A stretch of DNA of 64,000 bases from positions 1,526,192 through 1,590,191 of the forward strand of contig NZ_JH556653.1 in the NCBI RefSeq assembly GCF_000179595.2, given 5' to 3'. Below are positions 39,201 through 47,743 of the stretch, piece by piece (within the stretch, counting starts at the first letter, position 1; each line of letters begins with the position of its first letter). Below the pieces are notes generated by a model. That model was not told where the DNA came from. It ran no database searches and saw nothing but the letters and a program-made list of their open reading frames with translations. Origin of the DNA: Acetivibrio cellulolyticus CD2 (GTDB taxonomy: Bacteria > Bacillota > Clostridia > Acetivibrionales > Acetivibrionaceae). The position numbers and the translations under genes are program-made.

Positions 39201-42200
39201 TACCTTCACCTGTTGTGCCGTCACCAAAATCCCACGTGTATTTTGCTATACCCACATTATCCTTTGATGCACTTGCATCAAATTCAACCTCTGTATTAAC
39301 CTCAGCCGATGAAACACAGTTTATATATGGTAAAGGCTTAACATTATCAATATCCAATGGACTGATAGCTTCGCTTAAAGTCTGGGAACAGTTTCCCAAG
39401 CTATCCACTGCAACAATTTTGTATATATACTTCTTTGACGGATCGAGATTACTATCAACCGCGGATAATGTTGTATTTGTATATTCTCCAACAACTGTAT
39501 AGAACTCAGATTCTATGTTTCTGCGATACAATTTATATGCTGCAATATCTGTTTCATCACAAGTCCATGTTATAACAAATCCTCTGGCTATAGGCTCTAC
39601 ATTAATTTTCGGTGCTTTTGGTGCCATATTGTCTATAATGTAATCGCAATATTTATATTCAGAAGTATTGCCTTTAATATCTACCGCATAACCACGTGTC
39701 TTTAAAACAGTTCCTGCTGGGAATAAAGCTGTATCCAATTCTGCGTTAAAACCGTCAACTGCATAAGATGAACTGGCTGCACGGAACTCTTTCCACTCTT
39801 CTCCATCCAAACTGTATTCAGCAACCAACTTTGATAGTCTTACATCATCTTTAGCTGTTAAAACATAGGTTAACACTTTCCCAACTTTTGTATTGTTTTC
39901 AGGGTAAACACTTGTTATCTCCGGCTTTACATTATCTACAATGCTTTCTGCATCAAGCATTGTAACTTCTATAGGATCACTGTCAGGACTTAAATTCCCT
40001 GCAACATCTTCGCAAACAACCTTATAATAATATGTTTCTCCAGGTACTGCACCTGTATCAAAATAGTTAAGGCTCTTCAGACCGGATACAATTGTATTAT
40101 ATATTCCGTTTGGCTCAATTGCTCTTAAAACTGTAAATCCCTTAACGTATGGTTCAGAATTGTTATTCCACTTTATTTCTATACAATCGACATAACTGTA
40201 AGCTGATATGCTATCTACCTTTTCGGGTGCTGTCCTGTCTATTACATACTGGTTATATGAATTTGTGCTGTTACTTACATTTCCTCCAACGTCTTCTGCA
40301 ATAGCTCTGACATAATAGTAGCCTTCTCTTACACCTGAAACATCAATAGAATAACTCAAAGTAGTATTGTTAGGGATATATAAATAATCTGTTTGATTGT
40401 AATCACTCCAATCAGTTCCGTTTAAAGAAGTCTGAACAGTGACTTTTTTAACACGAATATTGTCCGATACTGTAATTCTCAAAGGAATAGTCATCGCAAA
40501 ACATGACGGATCGGGTTTTATGGATACAATCCTTGGAGCCTCATTGTCCTCAGCATCAAGGATACTTATAATTTGAGAGAACGCTTCACAGGTATATCCA
40601 TCACGGTCTGTTAATGTATACCTTATAGTGTAGTCACCTTCAGGCAAATATTCCACATCCCATGTTGTGCTGAAAAGCAAACCGTTAGTAGTAACTGTAT
40701 ATGTATCCATTTTATTTATCCAATTCCAGTCAGTACTTTCACCACTTCGGTATTCAAACAAAACACTGATACCTTTTTTATTCATAATATCGCTTGTCAG
40801 AGCCTTTAATACCAATTTTTTTGTTGAATATCCCACAACACTATAGCTTCCATCATAAGCATCGCTTATATCGACAGCTGCAGGAGAGTGAGATATTGAC
40901 TCAGTAAAACCGGAGAAATTCATAGAAGGGTCAAAGGCTCTCACTTTATAACTATATGTAGCCCCTGGTTCCAATTTTTCATCAGTATATTCCGTAGTAT
41001 ATGAGATCCCTGCTTTTTCGCCATCTCTGAATATCTCATATCCTGCTACATAGCTATTATCTGCACAAGCATCCCATGAAAGTGTAATACTCTTACTTGC
41101 ATGAGATGATACAACCATATTTTTCGGTACGGAAGGTACTTCTTCATCTCCAACCTTTACACTTATCTCTATAGGTTCAGAATTATTGCCTGAACCATCG
41201 GTTGCCATTATTTTGTACACATAAGTCTGTCCCTTAATAAGACCTACTGTAATATACTCTTTTGAAGTGTATCCCGATGTCAGAATATTGCTGTCTTTCC
41301 ATATCGTATAAGTACAACTATTAGCATCAATTACATCCCAGGAAATTCTTACACTTTCAATTCCCTGTGCTACGGTATTATAGTCTTTCAGAACTGGCAC
41401 TATAGTATCGATTGTCCTATAGTTGCTATAGCTCTCTATTCCCTTGAAATCTTTGGCAACAATTTTATAATTCCCATCCACAGGAATATTCAAAATACCT
41501 TCAAAATTTCCCTTAGCATCGGCAAGAAGTGTTATACTGTAAGATGCCCACGAATTATAGTAATAACTGCTCTTAGCATAAGCCAGAATCGTTACATTAC
41601 CTGCTCCGTTTGTTGTATTACCTTTTATGTTTACGTCGTTCTTCTTTTCACCAATGCTTGTTTCTAAGCTGACATACGCAGTTTTAACAGTTGGTTCTTC
41701 TTTTTTATTTAACTTAACAATTTCAGAACCGGTTATATTTCCAACTTCATCCGTTGTAAACACTTCAACCATAACTCCATCTTGAGTACTATCTGGAGAT
41801 ATATATACAGCATCGCTGCTTGATAGAACCTTGGAATATTTGTCTGTTCCATCTGCCCTTTTCAATTCCCCTGCCAAGTCTGAATAATCATTATTATAAA
41901 GTACAGCACCCACAAAATAAGGATTATTGGTTACTTTAGCTAAGACATTTAAACTACCAGTGTATTCCAGACCTTCCTCAGGAGAAATTATCGTAATATC
42001 ATTTTCATTGATATTTAAATATGCTTTAAATAAACTTACATCACTTTCGTTCCCATAATCGTCGGAAAACTGGAAATAAAGTATTTTAGCAATATCCATA
42101 TTATCAAAAGTATGGTATACATCATTTGTTACTGTTTGATACTCTAAAGTTTTAAGGTTTTCCAGGCTTTCGGAATAACGAACTTTTGTATAATATAGTG

Positions 42201-45200
42201 TCCTTATGTCAAATTTCACATTGTTACTTGAAATAAAAGGTTTTCTTGAAGTACCTTCCTCCCATTCGGAAGCTGTAATTACCGGCTTAAGTTCATAAGT
42301 ACCATTATAGTAAAAATGTTCAACCCCCACTAGCACACCATTTGCCTTTACTGCAATAGAATAGTATCCTATAGGTAGCGATTCAAGGTCACTCTGGTCA
42401 ATTTCCAGAACATCTTCATCTGTCCTCTTTACAAGACTGATATTCTGCTTCATTCTGACAGCAGTATCAACATTACAAATGTCTGCTGTATACGACAATC
42501 CAGCTGTAAGACTTTCACAATATATAAGATATGGATAACCTTCCTTTACATATTGCAATGAAGGAGGAGTAGCTTTTTTCTCCGAAACATAATATGTATA
42601 TTCATATTCGAGTACATTTTTGTCATCAAACATTTGAATTTTGTAGAATCCATATTTCAAAGGAGTATCAAGTTTTAAATCAATATATCTCCTTTGGTTA
42701 TAAACCCTTTCAGAAGCTTTTGTCCAATTAATAATATTGTCCAATGAATCCAGTATATTAAAGCTATATCCGTCAATTGTGTTTAAACTGTCAACGTACA
42801 ATGTAACAACATCACTTCCATACACTGCTTCACTTACTGTAAAGTAATTAGCCTTGCTTTCTTTGGGAAACTTTACATACTTCTTGAAGCTGAAGTTTTG
42901 TCCACCATCTTTAAGGCATATTTCATATATTTTTTCCGGAACAATTTTTGTTAAATCGGCATCTATTGATATATCCTTAATTGTTCCGTTATAGTATTGA
43001 GCAACAGTATTCCATAATCCCGCCTTAATTTCTTCTTTTGTATCAATATTTACAAAAACCAGCTCTGCGTTTTCCGATATACCTTTTACCCAACTGCAGC
43101 TAAGTTTTAATTCCTCACTGTTGCTTAACAAATAACATAGCTGACTATTACCCTCTGAGTCTATAAAGGATGAATAACTAAAATTATCATAGCCTTCAAT
43201 TTTGAAACAGTCGGAAGAAACTTTTTGATCCTGTGAATTGTAAAAATACTCATAATCCGTACCGTTTATTCTGATATAGTACTTTGTTTCGTCTTTCAGG
43301 GTTTTAGTTATATTAAGCATACCCTTTATCATTACATAACCTGCATTGTAATTACCATTCATTCGATATGAAGAGACAGACTTTTCAATCGTAGCATTAT
43401 CAAGGGTTCCATATACCTCGTTTTCTGCTACAAGTTCAATTTTTATGCTTTCATTATCTGCACCCATAATACCATTATCTATATCGTATCCGGTTATAGT
43501 AAATTCAACATTTCCATCAGAAGGCAATAATGGCGGATAAAATGAAATTTTCTTATCTACATCAGTGAAATCGTTATATGCCGGTATGCTGAATTCTTCT
43601 GAATCAATTATATTGCCATCATACAAAAACTTTAATTCATAAGTCCCGCCTTGATTCAGAAGCTGTAAATCACTTTCCTGCGGAAACTTCAGGGAAAACA
43701 CACCATCTTCATCGCACCTAACTTCTGTCATATCAGATATTGGTATATATAAATAATTGTTATATCGGTATAAAGCCACTTCATAACCGACACTTTTATC
43801 ACACCACTGAGTTGAAACAACAATTTCTCCTTTTTCAGCATCAGCTACATTTACTGCTTCAATACTAAGCTTATCACTATAATTATAAGCATAAAACATC
43901 ACTCCTTCAGCACATACATACATTTCTTCCGGATAACTTATTTTTATGGAGTATATGTTGCTTATATCAATAGCTTCATTAATTTTTAGTCGAAACTTAA
44001 TTTGCGACTCATCGTAACCATAAGAATAGTTAACTTTAGATGCTACAACTTTTCCAGAAAAATCCACCATTTCTACATTAATTTTTTCAACATCTGCATT
44101 TTTAATATTGGAAAAGTTAGCAGTCACAATATAATTATTAGAGCTTTCTTTTAAATTCCAGTTATGATATATACTTCTGACAATTAAAGCATCAGTTACA
44201 ACTACTTTAGCAGGCACATCAAATTCAGAAACTCCTGAAACAAACTTCAGACCATATTCCCTTCCGTTTTTAAGAGTATCGTTAAAACTTATCTCCGCAG
44301 CCTCTACATAATATAACTCTCTGCTGAAATTCTCTTCATTATATTTATAATTTGTTGACATATAGTTTGAACCATAAAAATTATGATATACCGTTGTTTC
44401 CCTTATACTGGTCAAACCCGACATTCCAATTACTTTTCCATCATTCAAAAGCATGAATTTGCCTGTATTAGTATTGACTTTATTCAGATAAAATGGACCA
44501 TAACCTGCAATAGAATTAGCACCTACAGGCACATATATATTTACCTTATTTCCCACTTCTATCTCAGCCTCACAACTTTCGATAACTGGGTTTAAATTAA
44601 AGTCATTGCATGTAATTCTTACCGTATACTTGCCAGGCTCAACATATTTACTAAAATTACAGGCAAACTGCAGGCAATTGTCATCTGGGGTTCCCGTACC
44701 ACCCCTGATGCAATCCTGAGGTATTTCAGGTATTTTATCAATGGTTACACCATCTTTTATGAGCTCTGCACTAAAAACAAGATCTCTTTCTAAAGCCGCA
44801 AAAACTATATCTGCAGGCAATGCAGGCATGTCTACCATTATTGATGCCTTATCTTCATTTGTGTATGTATTATTCGAAAATTTATATGTAACCTCGGAAA
44901 TCTCAGATTTATATTTTTTTAACATTAGTTCTGTAGGTGAACTTTCATCTACACTCAAACAGATTTTATACTGTTGATCCTTATATAGTTTGCATGCTAC
45001 AGAATTACCATATTCAGGGTAGGTTCTTATACTTACTATCGTATTGTTTTTGCTGTCTAATATGTACATATAACTAAGTGTTTCCTTCGATGCGGTAACA
45101 ATGTATGTTGCAGAAGTTGTTGGAGTGAAAGATAGTTTTAAATAGGAATCTTTTTCTGTGCTGCTCTCGTCATTTAATATTATAACTTCGTTTTCTTTTA

Positions 45201-45654
45201 TTTCCTGGATAGGTTCGTCAGTCGCTTTGTCTTCGGTTACTTCGGTTACTGGTGCATCTTTATACTCAAAGGATTTGTTCAAAATCTTTGAAGTTTTTGT
45301 GACATAACCGTCTGTTATAACAGAATTTTGAGCTTTTTCACCTTCTTCTATCGGTAGTATTATACTACTTCCTTCATCCTGAAAATCCGGTACATATTCG
45401 GGCACAGGTGTTGGAGTCAATGCTATATTCGGTGTAGAAGTAACTACAGGCTCAATTGTTGTTGACGACTCCGGCATTGCTGTTGACTTCTCATATACTG
45501 CTTCAGTCACACTCTGCGTTTTTCGTGTATCTTCTGGATTTTCGGATTGAAGATTTGAAAAAACATCAGCAAAAGATAGATCCGGCATGATGCAGCTGTT
45601 TATCAAAAGAACAGCAAGAACACCTGCCAGAAGAGATTTGAATTTCCTATTCAA
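33286..45654 (-). CDS. Giant SLH-anchored surface protein, 4122 residues
   Basis: Signal peptide (about 1-29), then a Pro/Thr-rich segment and about 1450 residues of Ig-like strands. Fibronectin type III domains lie near 1508, 1808 and 2011 (ITLSWDACADNSYVAGYEIFRD and relatives). A PKD domain is near 2115-2200 (YTWDFGDGTTGEG), a carboxypeptidase-regulatory-like domain near 2191-2261, and another near 2640. A glycine- and strand-rich region (about 2880-3150) precedes a sialidase/propeller-like stretch (about 3270-3620, DAFPNLSTDGRNSYAIWLD) and a CARDB-like domain (about 3638-3735). After a Pro/Thr/Gly/Ser linker come three SLH repeats (about 3938-4118; TRAEMAVILAN, TRAELSVVLCK, KRSECAALINR), which bind wall polymers. 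No cohesin, dockerin or catalytic motif was found. The start is TTG 45654, six bases after GGGGGG. Probably an adhesin or wall scaffold (inference). Confidence 0.92.
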   Translation of the reverse strand: MNRKFKSLLAGVLAVLLINSCIMPDLSFADVFSNLQSENPEDTRKTQSVTEAVYEKSTAMPESSTTIEPVVTSTPNIALTPTPVPEYVPDFQDEGSSIILPIEEGEKAQNSVITDGYVTKTSKILNKSFEYKDAPVTEVTEDKATDEPIQEIKENEVIILNDESSTEKDSYLKLSFTPTTSATYIVTASKETLSYMYILDSKNNTIVSIRTYPEYGNSVACKLYKDQQYKICLSVDESSPTELMLKKYKSEISEVTYKFSNNTYTNEDKASIMVDMPALPADIVFAALERDLVFSAELIKDGVTIDKIPEIPQDCIRGGTGTPDDNCLQFACNFSKYVEPGKYTVRITCNDFNLNPVIESCEAEIEVGNKVNIYVPVGANSIAGYGPFYLNKVNTNTGKFMLLNDGKVIGMSGLTSIRETTVYHNFYGSNYMSTNYKYNEENFSRELYYVEAAEISFNDTLKNGREYGLKFVSGVSEFDVPAKVVVTDALIVRSIYHNWNLKESSNNYIVTANFSNIKNADVEKINVEMVDFSGKVVASKVNYSYGYDESQIKFRLKINEAIDISNIYSIKISYPEEMYVCAEGVMFYAYNYSDKLSIEAVNVADAEKGEIVVSTQWCDKSVGYEVALYRYNNYLYIPISDMTEVRCDEDGVFSLKFPQESDLQLLNQGGTYELKFLYDGNIIDSEEFSIPAYNDFTDVDKKISFYPPLLPSDGNVEFTITGYDIDNGIMGADNESIKIELVAENEVYGTLDNATIEKSVSSYRMNGNYNAGYVMIKGMLNITKTLKDETKYYIRINGTDYEYFYNSQDQKVSSDCFKIEGYDNFSYSSFIDSEGNSQLCYLLSNSEELKLSCSWVKGISENAELVFVNIDTKEEIKAGLWNTVAQYYNGTIKDISIDADLTKIVPEKIYEICLKDGGQNFSFKKYVKFPKESKANYFTVSEAVYGSDVVTLYVDSLNTIDGYSFNILDSLDNIINWTKASERVYNQRRYIDLKLDTPLKYGFYKIQMFDDKNVLEYEYTYYVSEKKATPPSLQYVKEGYPYLIYCESLTAGLSYTADICNVDTAVRMKQNISLVKRTDEDVLEIDQSDLESLPIGYYSIAVKANGVLVGVEHFYYNGTYELKPVITASEWEEGTSRKPFISSNNVKFDIRTLYYTKVRYSESLENLKTLEYQTVTNDVYHTFDNMDIAKILYFQFSDDYGNESDVSLFKAYLNINENDITIISPEEGLEYTGSLNVLAKVTNNPYFVGAVLYNNDYSDLAGELKRADGTDKYSKVLSSSDAVYISPDSTQDGVMVEVFTTDEVGNITGSEIVKLNKKEEPTVKTAYVSLETSIGEKKNDVNIKGNTTNGAGNVTILAYAKSSYYYNSWASYSITLLADAKGNFEGILNIPVDGNYKIVAKDFKGIESYSNYRTIDTIVPVLKDYNTVAQGIESVRISWDVIDANSCTYTIWKDSNILTSGYTSKEYITVGLIKGQTYVYKIMATDGSGNNSEPIEISVKVGDEEVPSVPKNMVVSSHASKSITLSWDACADNSYVAGYEIFRDGEKAGISYTTEYTDEKLEPGATYSYKVRAFDPSMNFSGFTESISHSPAAVDISDAYDGSYSVVGYSTKKLVLKALTSDIMNKKGISVLFEYRSGESTDWNWINKMDTYTVTTNGLLFSTTWDVEYLPEGDYTIRYTLTDRDGYTCEAFSQIISILDAEDNEAPRIVSIKPDPSCFAMTIPLRITVSDNIRVKKVTVQTSLNGTDWSDYNQTDYLYIPNNTTLSYSIDVSGVREGYYYVRAIAEDVGGNVSNSTNSYNQYVIDRTAPEKVDSISAYSYVDCIEIKWNNNSEPYVKGFTVLRAIEPNGIYNTIVSGLKSLNYFDTGAVPGETYYYKVVCEDVAGNLSPDSDPIEVTMLDAESIVDNVKPEITSVYPENNTKVGKVLTYVLTAKDDVRLSKLVAEYSLDGEEWKEFRAASSSYAVDGFNAELDTALFPAGTVLKTRGYAVDIKGNTSEYKYCDYIIDNMAPKAPKINVEPIARGFVITWTCDETDIAAYKLYRRNIESEFYTVVGEYTNTTLSAVDSNLDPSKKYIYKIVAVDSLGNCSQTLSEAISPLDIDNVKPLPYINCVSSAEVNTEVEFDASASKDNVGIAKYTWDFGDGTTGEGIRVTHSYIKPGDYKVVLKAKDLAGNEESTEKIITILEKNFSGTLNITVTDNSGKYVPGAIIYVNVGTPEQFKMSADSNGKISLKLEPGSYDIGAYQVGYSPKQQDVLIVEKEENNLSFVLEESKIVLGNITATKMSFEEIKAAGIDVNAPGNQNVFRYEINLNYNNKPYLISHIASSNSSSCDSGYYPVGGREVAVKTYTNPETEEVFILLIDIPGRVTWLKEFFDVKLHLINTEGTYDLNDCVATLKTPKGISITGGNDPTVSVGTIGAKDSKTIEWIVRGDAPGSYNLSADFSGILETFNEQVSASFVTENPIVVDNSSGLRLIVEVENEKYSGDDLLYRVGFKNEKSSEIYMPNISMGNSTFIRSYKTKEDMSLVKTSRSVLSPGEILWEEYSADKELFEGYENLFMPLKELASTSLGGMEMPIETRMVDYGTFGRVKAHIFVMDVPEGRQIDLLTLTKYRSKENDKMPRLKIVTGRGISKDVIVHEKCELTITDNMKNTMTTVETDGNGEYIYEGYSIDDVYSGSSGIGYFAIVVSSGTIRMISSSQRIRVIDQKLLPAEDFGSISGYVFDKDVYRPIDNAAITVDSNETQTDSHGDFYFEDILLQDDNIKIEADGFPEKTIDVELRDGSYVIIPMSRMPEVTKVTSWCSNSTKPTSSILPLNLLSPEGAINFWVYTDLKGAGEVKKYLYKIVDKNGKTKYTGESTSDTIKVTNIRSKMSMGDRILFAIEAEGIYGNVVSDYVDAKLVMAKEFPFLNAVSWRNDLEDAFEEDFEFDLVGGLDGVLKFATGEGMPEVDMPDDSGPLKSLGLESAGLDFDLNVDYDFYNGKATFTSKAGAQLGVNGTFAKFEVPDKVEAILGTGITSESEVTVSLVCVYNDSTLEWEIESYKFIIANETEIRVLSFEFKFRVPLDATFGGVLLSGYVSVEVNGTLTFKTNVSIGGLGSFDSVEDVMVDLELIIGLTLRAAIGAEVGYGLVGGEFWAQGGLEFTIPTCKTVLSLSMGFKETFVWFISTKQVIGEKEWVVYDPSTRQAESNDNSCNIRSESIRPEKKSIKREMYAAPVVNDITSEESLFETSPRDYLENQKWVGGKDIIQYAYPQSEAKISELDGTTGDLIMVFIGDDSERTDNNRTALYYSIYDNGKWSQPKQLENDGTADAFPNLSTDGRNSYAIWLDMPEKIGDLSKVSADYITENIIAKMKLEIAKYDHAKGTWEKVLSPQTEGLNKLPQIAAGGGKTIAAWVNNSGKKAVGTEENPDDIYFVYNNGTSWRAPKAFITNSENVNESDLLLYNGKAYFVYTTNAYSEDGLYKLYASIFDGKTWSKPRGMLDNKFNDSHPSIAVENGKPVVFWNNDGLIYKAGIESGKQDIVVNSSKAFGIQELQATNTDEGIALAWTTATGGEQKLFISTCEETSSTWTQGVELKHNSMEIPRDITLAGNGNEIMAVYNKSIYKNDEENSKYYYDGTLLTSTSYVRKIDLAIPSDGVYFVNNGVMPGEETKVYVEVENVGDLTAKNISVALYDGDKLVSKKEMNKSISHGSSLIAEFEIQIPSNYSGLNLKAVAEVANDGDTSNNTCELKLSFADVEITNLYNALYEKNRGYAYVDVINNGYTTIDSAKVEIYTDKEFKNLISSKEIKNLYPTLTKKSVVEFEVSDEQIAERVRLYAKVVVDQPEFDYTNNSSFTIVRPYEFNLTPGMVTPEPTPVTPEPTPVTPGTTPDSGSTGSSGSSGTGSAGSEGTTGSTPSTPTPSIPTPSIPTPSTPTTTVPEITETPDPVVPGSEGKHKGYMQGYEDKSFRPENKITRAEMAVILANLDGITKADKEYITFKDVSTKHWAAWAIAYATSKGYFKGYEDNTFRPGNYITRAELSVVLCKYLNYNEIAVDASSFTDITGHWAEKYINILSSKGYIKGYSDKTFKPNNNVKRSECAALINRALGLEGLEDGENRFVDVDKKHWAYKDIMAATQN
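33905..33970. repeat. Short tandem repeats in the SLH-protein linker
   Basis: The 15-base unit GGTGTAGGTATTGAT occurs about four times with drift. It encodes the TPSIP linker just before the SLH repeats. A second set (TCAGGTGTCACCGGTGTTGG) lies at about 34040-34095. Confidence 0.8.
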
Positions 45655-45952
45655 ATTATTCCCCCCTAAATTATTTATATATATGTGAATTAATTAAATT
45701 GTTGTTATCTATTTATGTTAGAAAGTGTGTTTTAGCTATCTTGGTCCCACATGAAGTACATATTATCAAAATTATATTTTTACTACACTAACCATTTCTA
45801 ATTATAGCACTCGTTCGTAGTTATGTAAACAAACGTTTTGATCCATTGGACCTTTGGGCTCATTGGATCATCGGGATTCATTGTCTCGTTTTGAAGACCC
45901 TTTCTCAGAAGATTTCATGGATAATGTGCATTCCTCATTCTCAAACTGCACC

Positions 45953-46840
45953 TTAATCCTTCTCCAGCAAATACTTTTTAACCCCTATTAGCATGAGTCC
46001 TTTGCAGCATTTTTCAACCGGTTCCAGAGGAATGCCATTCATTCTCTTCTCAACTTCTTCTATGTTGAATCCGTCTTTCAAAATTGTTTTATCTCCGTTT
46101 TGGAAATAAATTGCTCTATTAGGACAGCCATAGATGCAGCGAAAACATCCAACACAACGATCTGTGGATATTGGCCTTCCATTTTCCATTTCCCAATTTT
46201 GCTGAGGACAATTTTTTACACACCAACCGCATCCTGAACAATTCTCATTCACCCTAAGCAACTTGCCAAACTTCCCAGCTTCCTTATCCGTACGCATCAG
46301 ACTAAAAAGATACGTGCTTATATGGAGCTTTTCCCTTCGTTTTTTCCCCTCAAGTAAGTCATTGACAATTTTATTTACTCTTTCATTAATGCTGTTCAAA
46401 ATGTGCATAGCAGTATGGTCATTATACTGAATAAAAACATTTGAAGTCATAACCATCATTTTTTCGTACACAACATCGTAGTTTTTCTTTTCAAGAGCTT
46501 TAATTACATTGACTCTGCATGAAGTATTCGGCCACACATCTCCACCGCCTGACACTGATATTACTACAGTTGCTTTACCCTCCTTGCTTTTTAAGTCTTC
46601 AATCCATTTATATATGGGTAAAGGAGCTCCTAATATATATACAGGATATAATAAAACGATTAAGTCACTCTGATTAATCAAGTCTTCATACTTTTCTTTA
46701 TATGATTCATATTCAGCTTTATCCAATGAATGCTTTGTTACACTGCAATTTTTCCCACTAAATGTTTGTTCAAAAGAATCAGCAATTCTTTTTGTCCCTC
46801 CTGTACCGGAGAAATAAACTATTAAAACCTTTTTACTCAT
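45953..46840 (-). CDS. EFR1-type flavodoxin / 2x[4Fe-4S] ferredoxin fusion
   Basis: 295 residues. Flavodoxin-like N-terminus (about 1-150: VLIVYFSGTGGTKRIADSF binds FMN phosphate) followed by two four-cysteine clusters, CSGCGWCVKNCP and CVGCFRCIYGCP (about 210-250), each able to hold one [4Fe-4S]. It should carry electrons between low-potential donors and an unknown acceptor in the cytoplasm. ATG 46840 is eight bases after GAGGAG; the frame extends three codons to GTG 46849. It follows the interrupted TetR gene by 47 bases and is probably transcribed from the same TetR-controlled promoter. Confidence 0.9.
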   Translation of the reverse strand: MSKKVLIVYFSGTGGTKRIADSFEQTFSGKNCSVTKHSLDKAEYESYKEKYEDLINQSDLIVLLYPVYILGAPLPIYKWIEDLKSKEGKATVVISVSGGGDVWPNTSCRVNVIKALEKKNYDVVYEKMMVMTSNVFIQYNDHTAMHILNSINERVNKIVNDLLEGKKRREKLHISTYLFSLMRTDKEAGKFGKLLRVNENCSGCGWCVKNCPQQNWEMENGRPISTDRCVGCFRCIYGCPNRAIYFQNGDKTILKDGFNIEEVEKRMNGIPLEPVEKCCKGLMLIGVKKYLLEKD

Positions 46841-46887
46841 ACTCCTCACTCCTCACATATCGCACTAAGCGCCTAAATATAACCATT

Positions 46888-47487
46888 TCACTTTTTATTA
46901 TCATTAAGAAGAACTTCAACCAGTCTATAATTAAGACTTTCCACTACCTCTTCGAACAATAACTTTTTATCTAAAGCCATGTAGACAAGTACTCCATCTA
47001 GGGCTGACATAAGAGCTATTGCACTTTGCCTGGCGTTATGAGGTATAAACTCACCTGAATTAATCCCTTTTTGGTAAAAATCCTTTATCATAGCAATATA
47101 TTCTTCAGTAAATTTTTGATAGGCATTGAATATATCTTTCTGGTTCATAGCTTTTGTCATTTATAAAGAAAAGAAAATCAGTTCATTTTTACGTTCCATC
47201 CAATACCTCAAATAACTGCCAATATAAAACTCCAGCCCCTCTTTCATGCTATTAAAGGTTTCTACCTGCCTCATTATTTCATATATTGGCTCTATCAGCT
47301 TTTGATTTGCATGGAGAAAAACCATGTCTTTAGTAAGGAAGTGGTGATATAGACCACCTTTACTTATTCCAGCTCTTGAGGCTATTTCATTCATAGTAGT
47401 GTTTTCATAGCCCTTCTCCACAAAAATCTCTACTGCAGCATTTAAAATGTCATTTACACGTTTTTCTTTCGATTCATTTTTTGCCAT
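46888..47487 (-). pseudogene. TetR-family regulator split by an in-frame stop
   Basis: The N-terminal half (47487-47161) carries the helix-turn-helix (ILNAAVEIFVEKGYENTTMNEIA, then GISKGGLYHHF as two motifs). It ends ELIFFSL then TAA at 47163-47161. The next codon is ATG, in the same frame, and the following 90 residues (MTKAMNQKDIFNAYQKF...) are the expected ligand-binding half. Joined, the length is about 199 residues, normal for TetR. So one TAA interrupts an otherwise whole gene: a nonsense mutation, a sequencing error, or two chains made by stop-restart (TAA-ATG adjacency) without a ribosome binding site. The start is ATG 47487 with GGAGGG five bases upstream. A consensus promoter and palindromic operator precede it, so it would repress itself and the EFR1 gene. 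Confidence 0.85.
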
Positions 47488-47506
47488 GAACACCCTCCAT
47501 TTGCAA

Positions 47507-47519
47507 ACCGACCGTCGGT
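47507..47519. promoter_or_regulatory. TetR-type operator palindrome
   Basis: ACCGAC-C-GTCGGT, perfect six-base arms around one base, within the context AAACCGACCGTCGGTATG. It lies where transcription from the adjacent promoter should begin. ACCGAC/GTCGGT half-sites are typical for this regulator family. Confidence 0.75.
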
Positions 47520-47527
47520 ATGTTTTA

Positions 47528-47556
47528 ATTATACTTCTATAGGATTATAATGTCAA
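47528..47556 (-). promoter_or_regulatory. Consensus promoter of the TetR-EFR1 unit
   Basis: On the minus strand TTGACA (47556-47551), a 17-base spacer and TATAAT (47533-47528): perfect consensus. The operator starts eight bases downstream of the -10. Confidence 0.85.
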
Positions 47557-47743
47557 TTGAGGGCCTCATTTATTTAAAATCCTATCAAATTACTGGCTAT
47601 GTTATTCTTTATTTATAATTATTTAACTAATTTGTAACTATCTATTTCTATTATATGAGTTAAAATAGTAATTAGATACATATACGTTTATATACCAAAT
47701 TTATTAATCATTATAAGGGGTCTGCCCCAAGAAAGGAAAAACT

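Noticed and set aside
45835-45870. GATCCA...TGGATC inverted repeat upstream of the giant SLH gene
   Set aside because: Six-base arms with a long centre, no T-run and no promoter overlap; likely chance.
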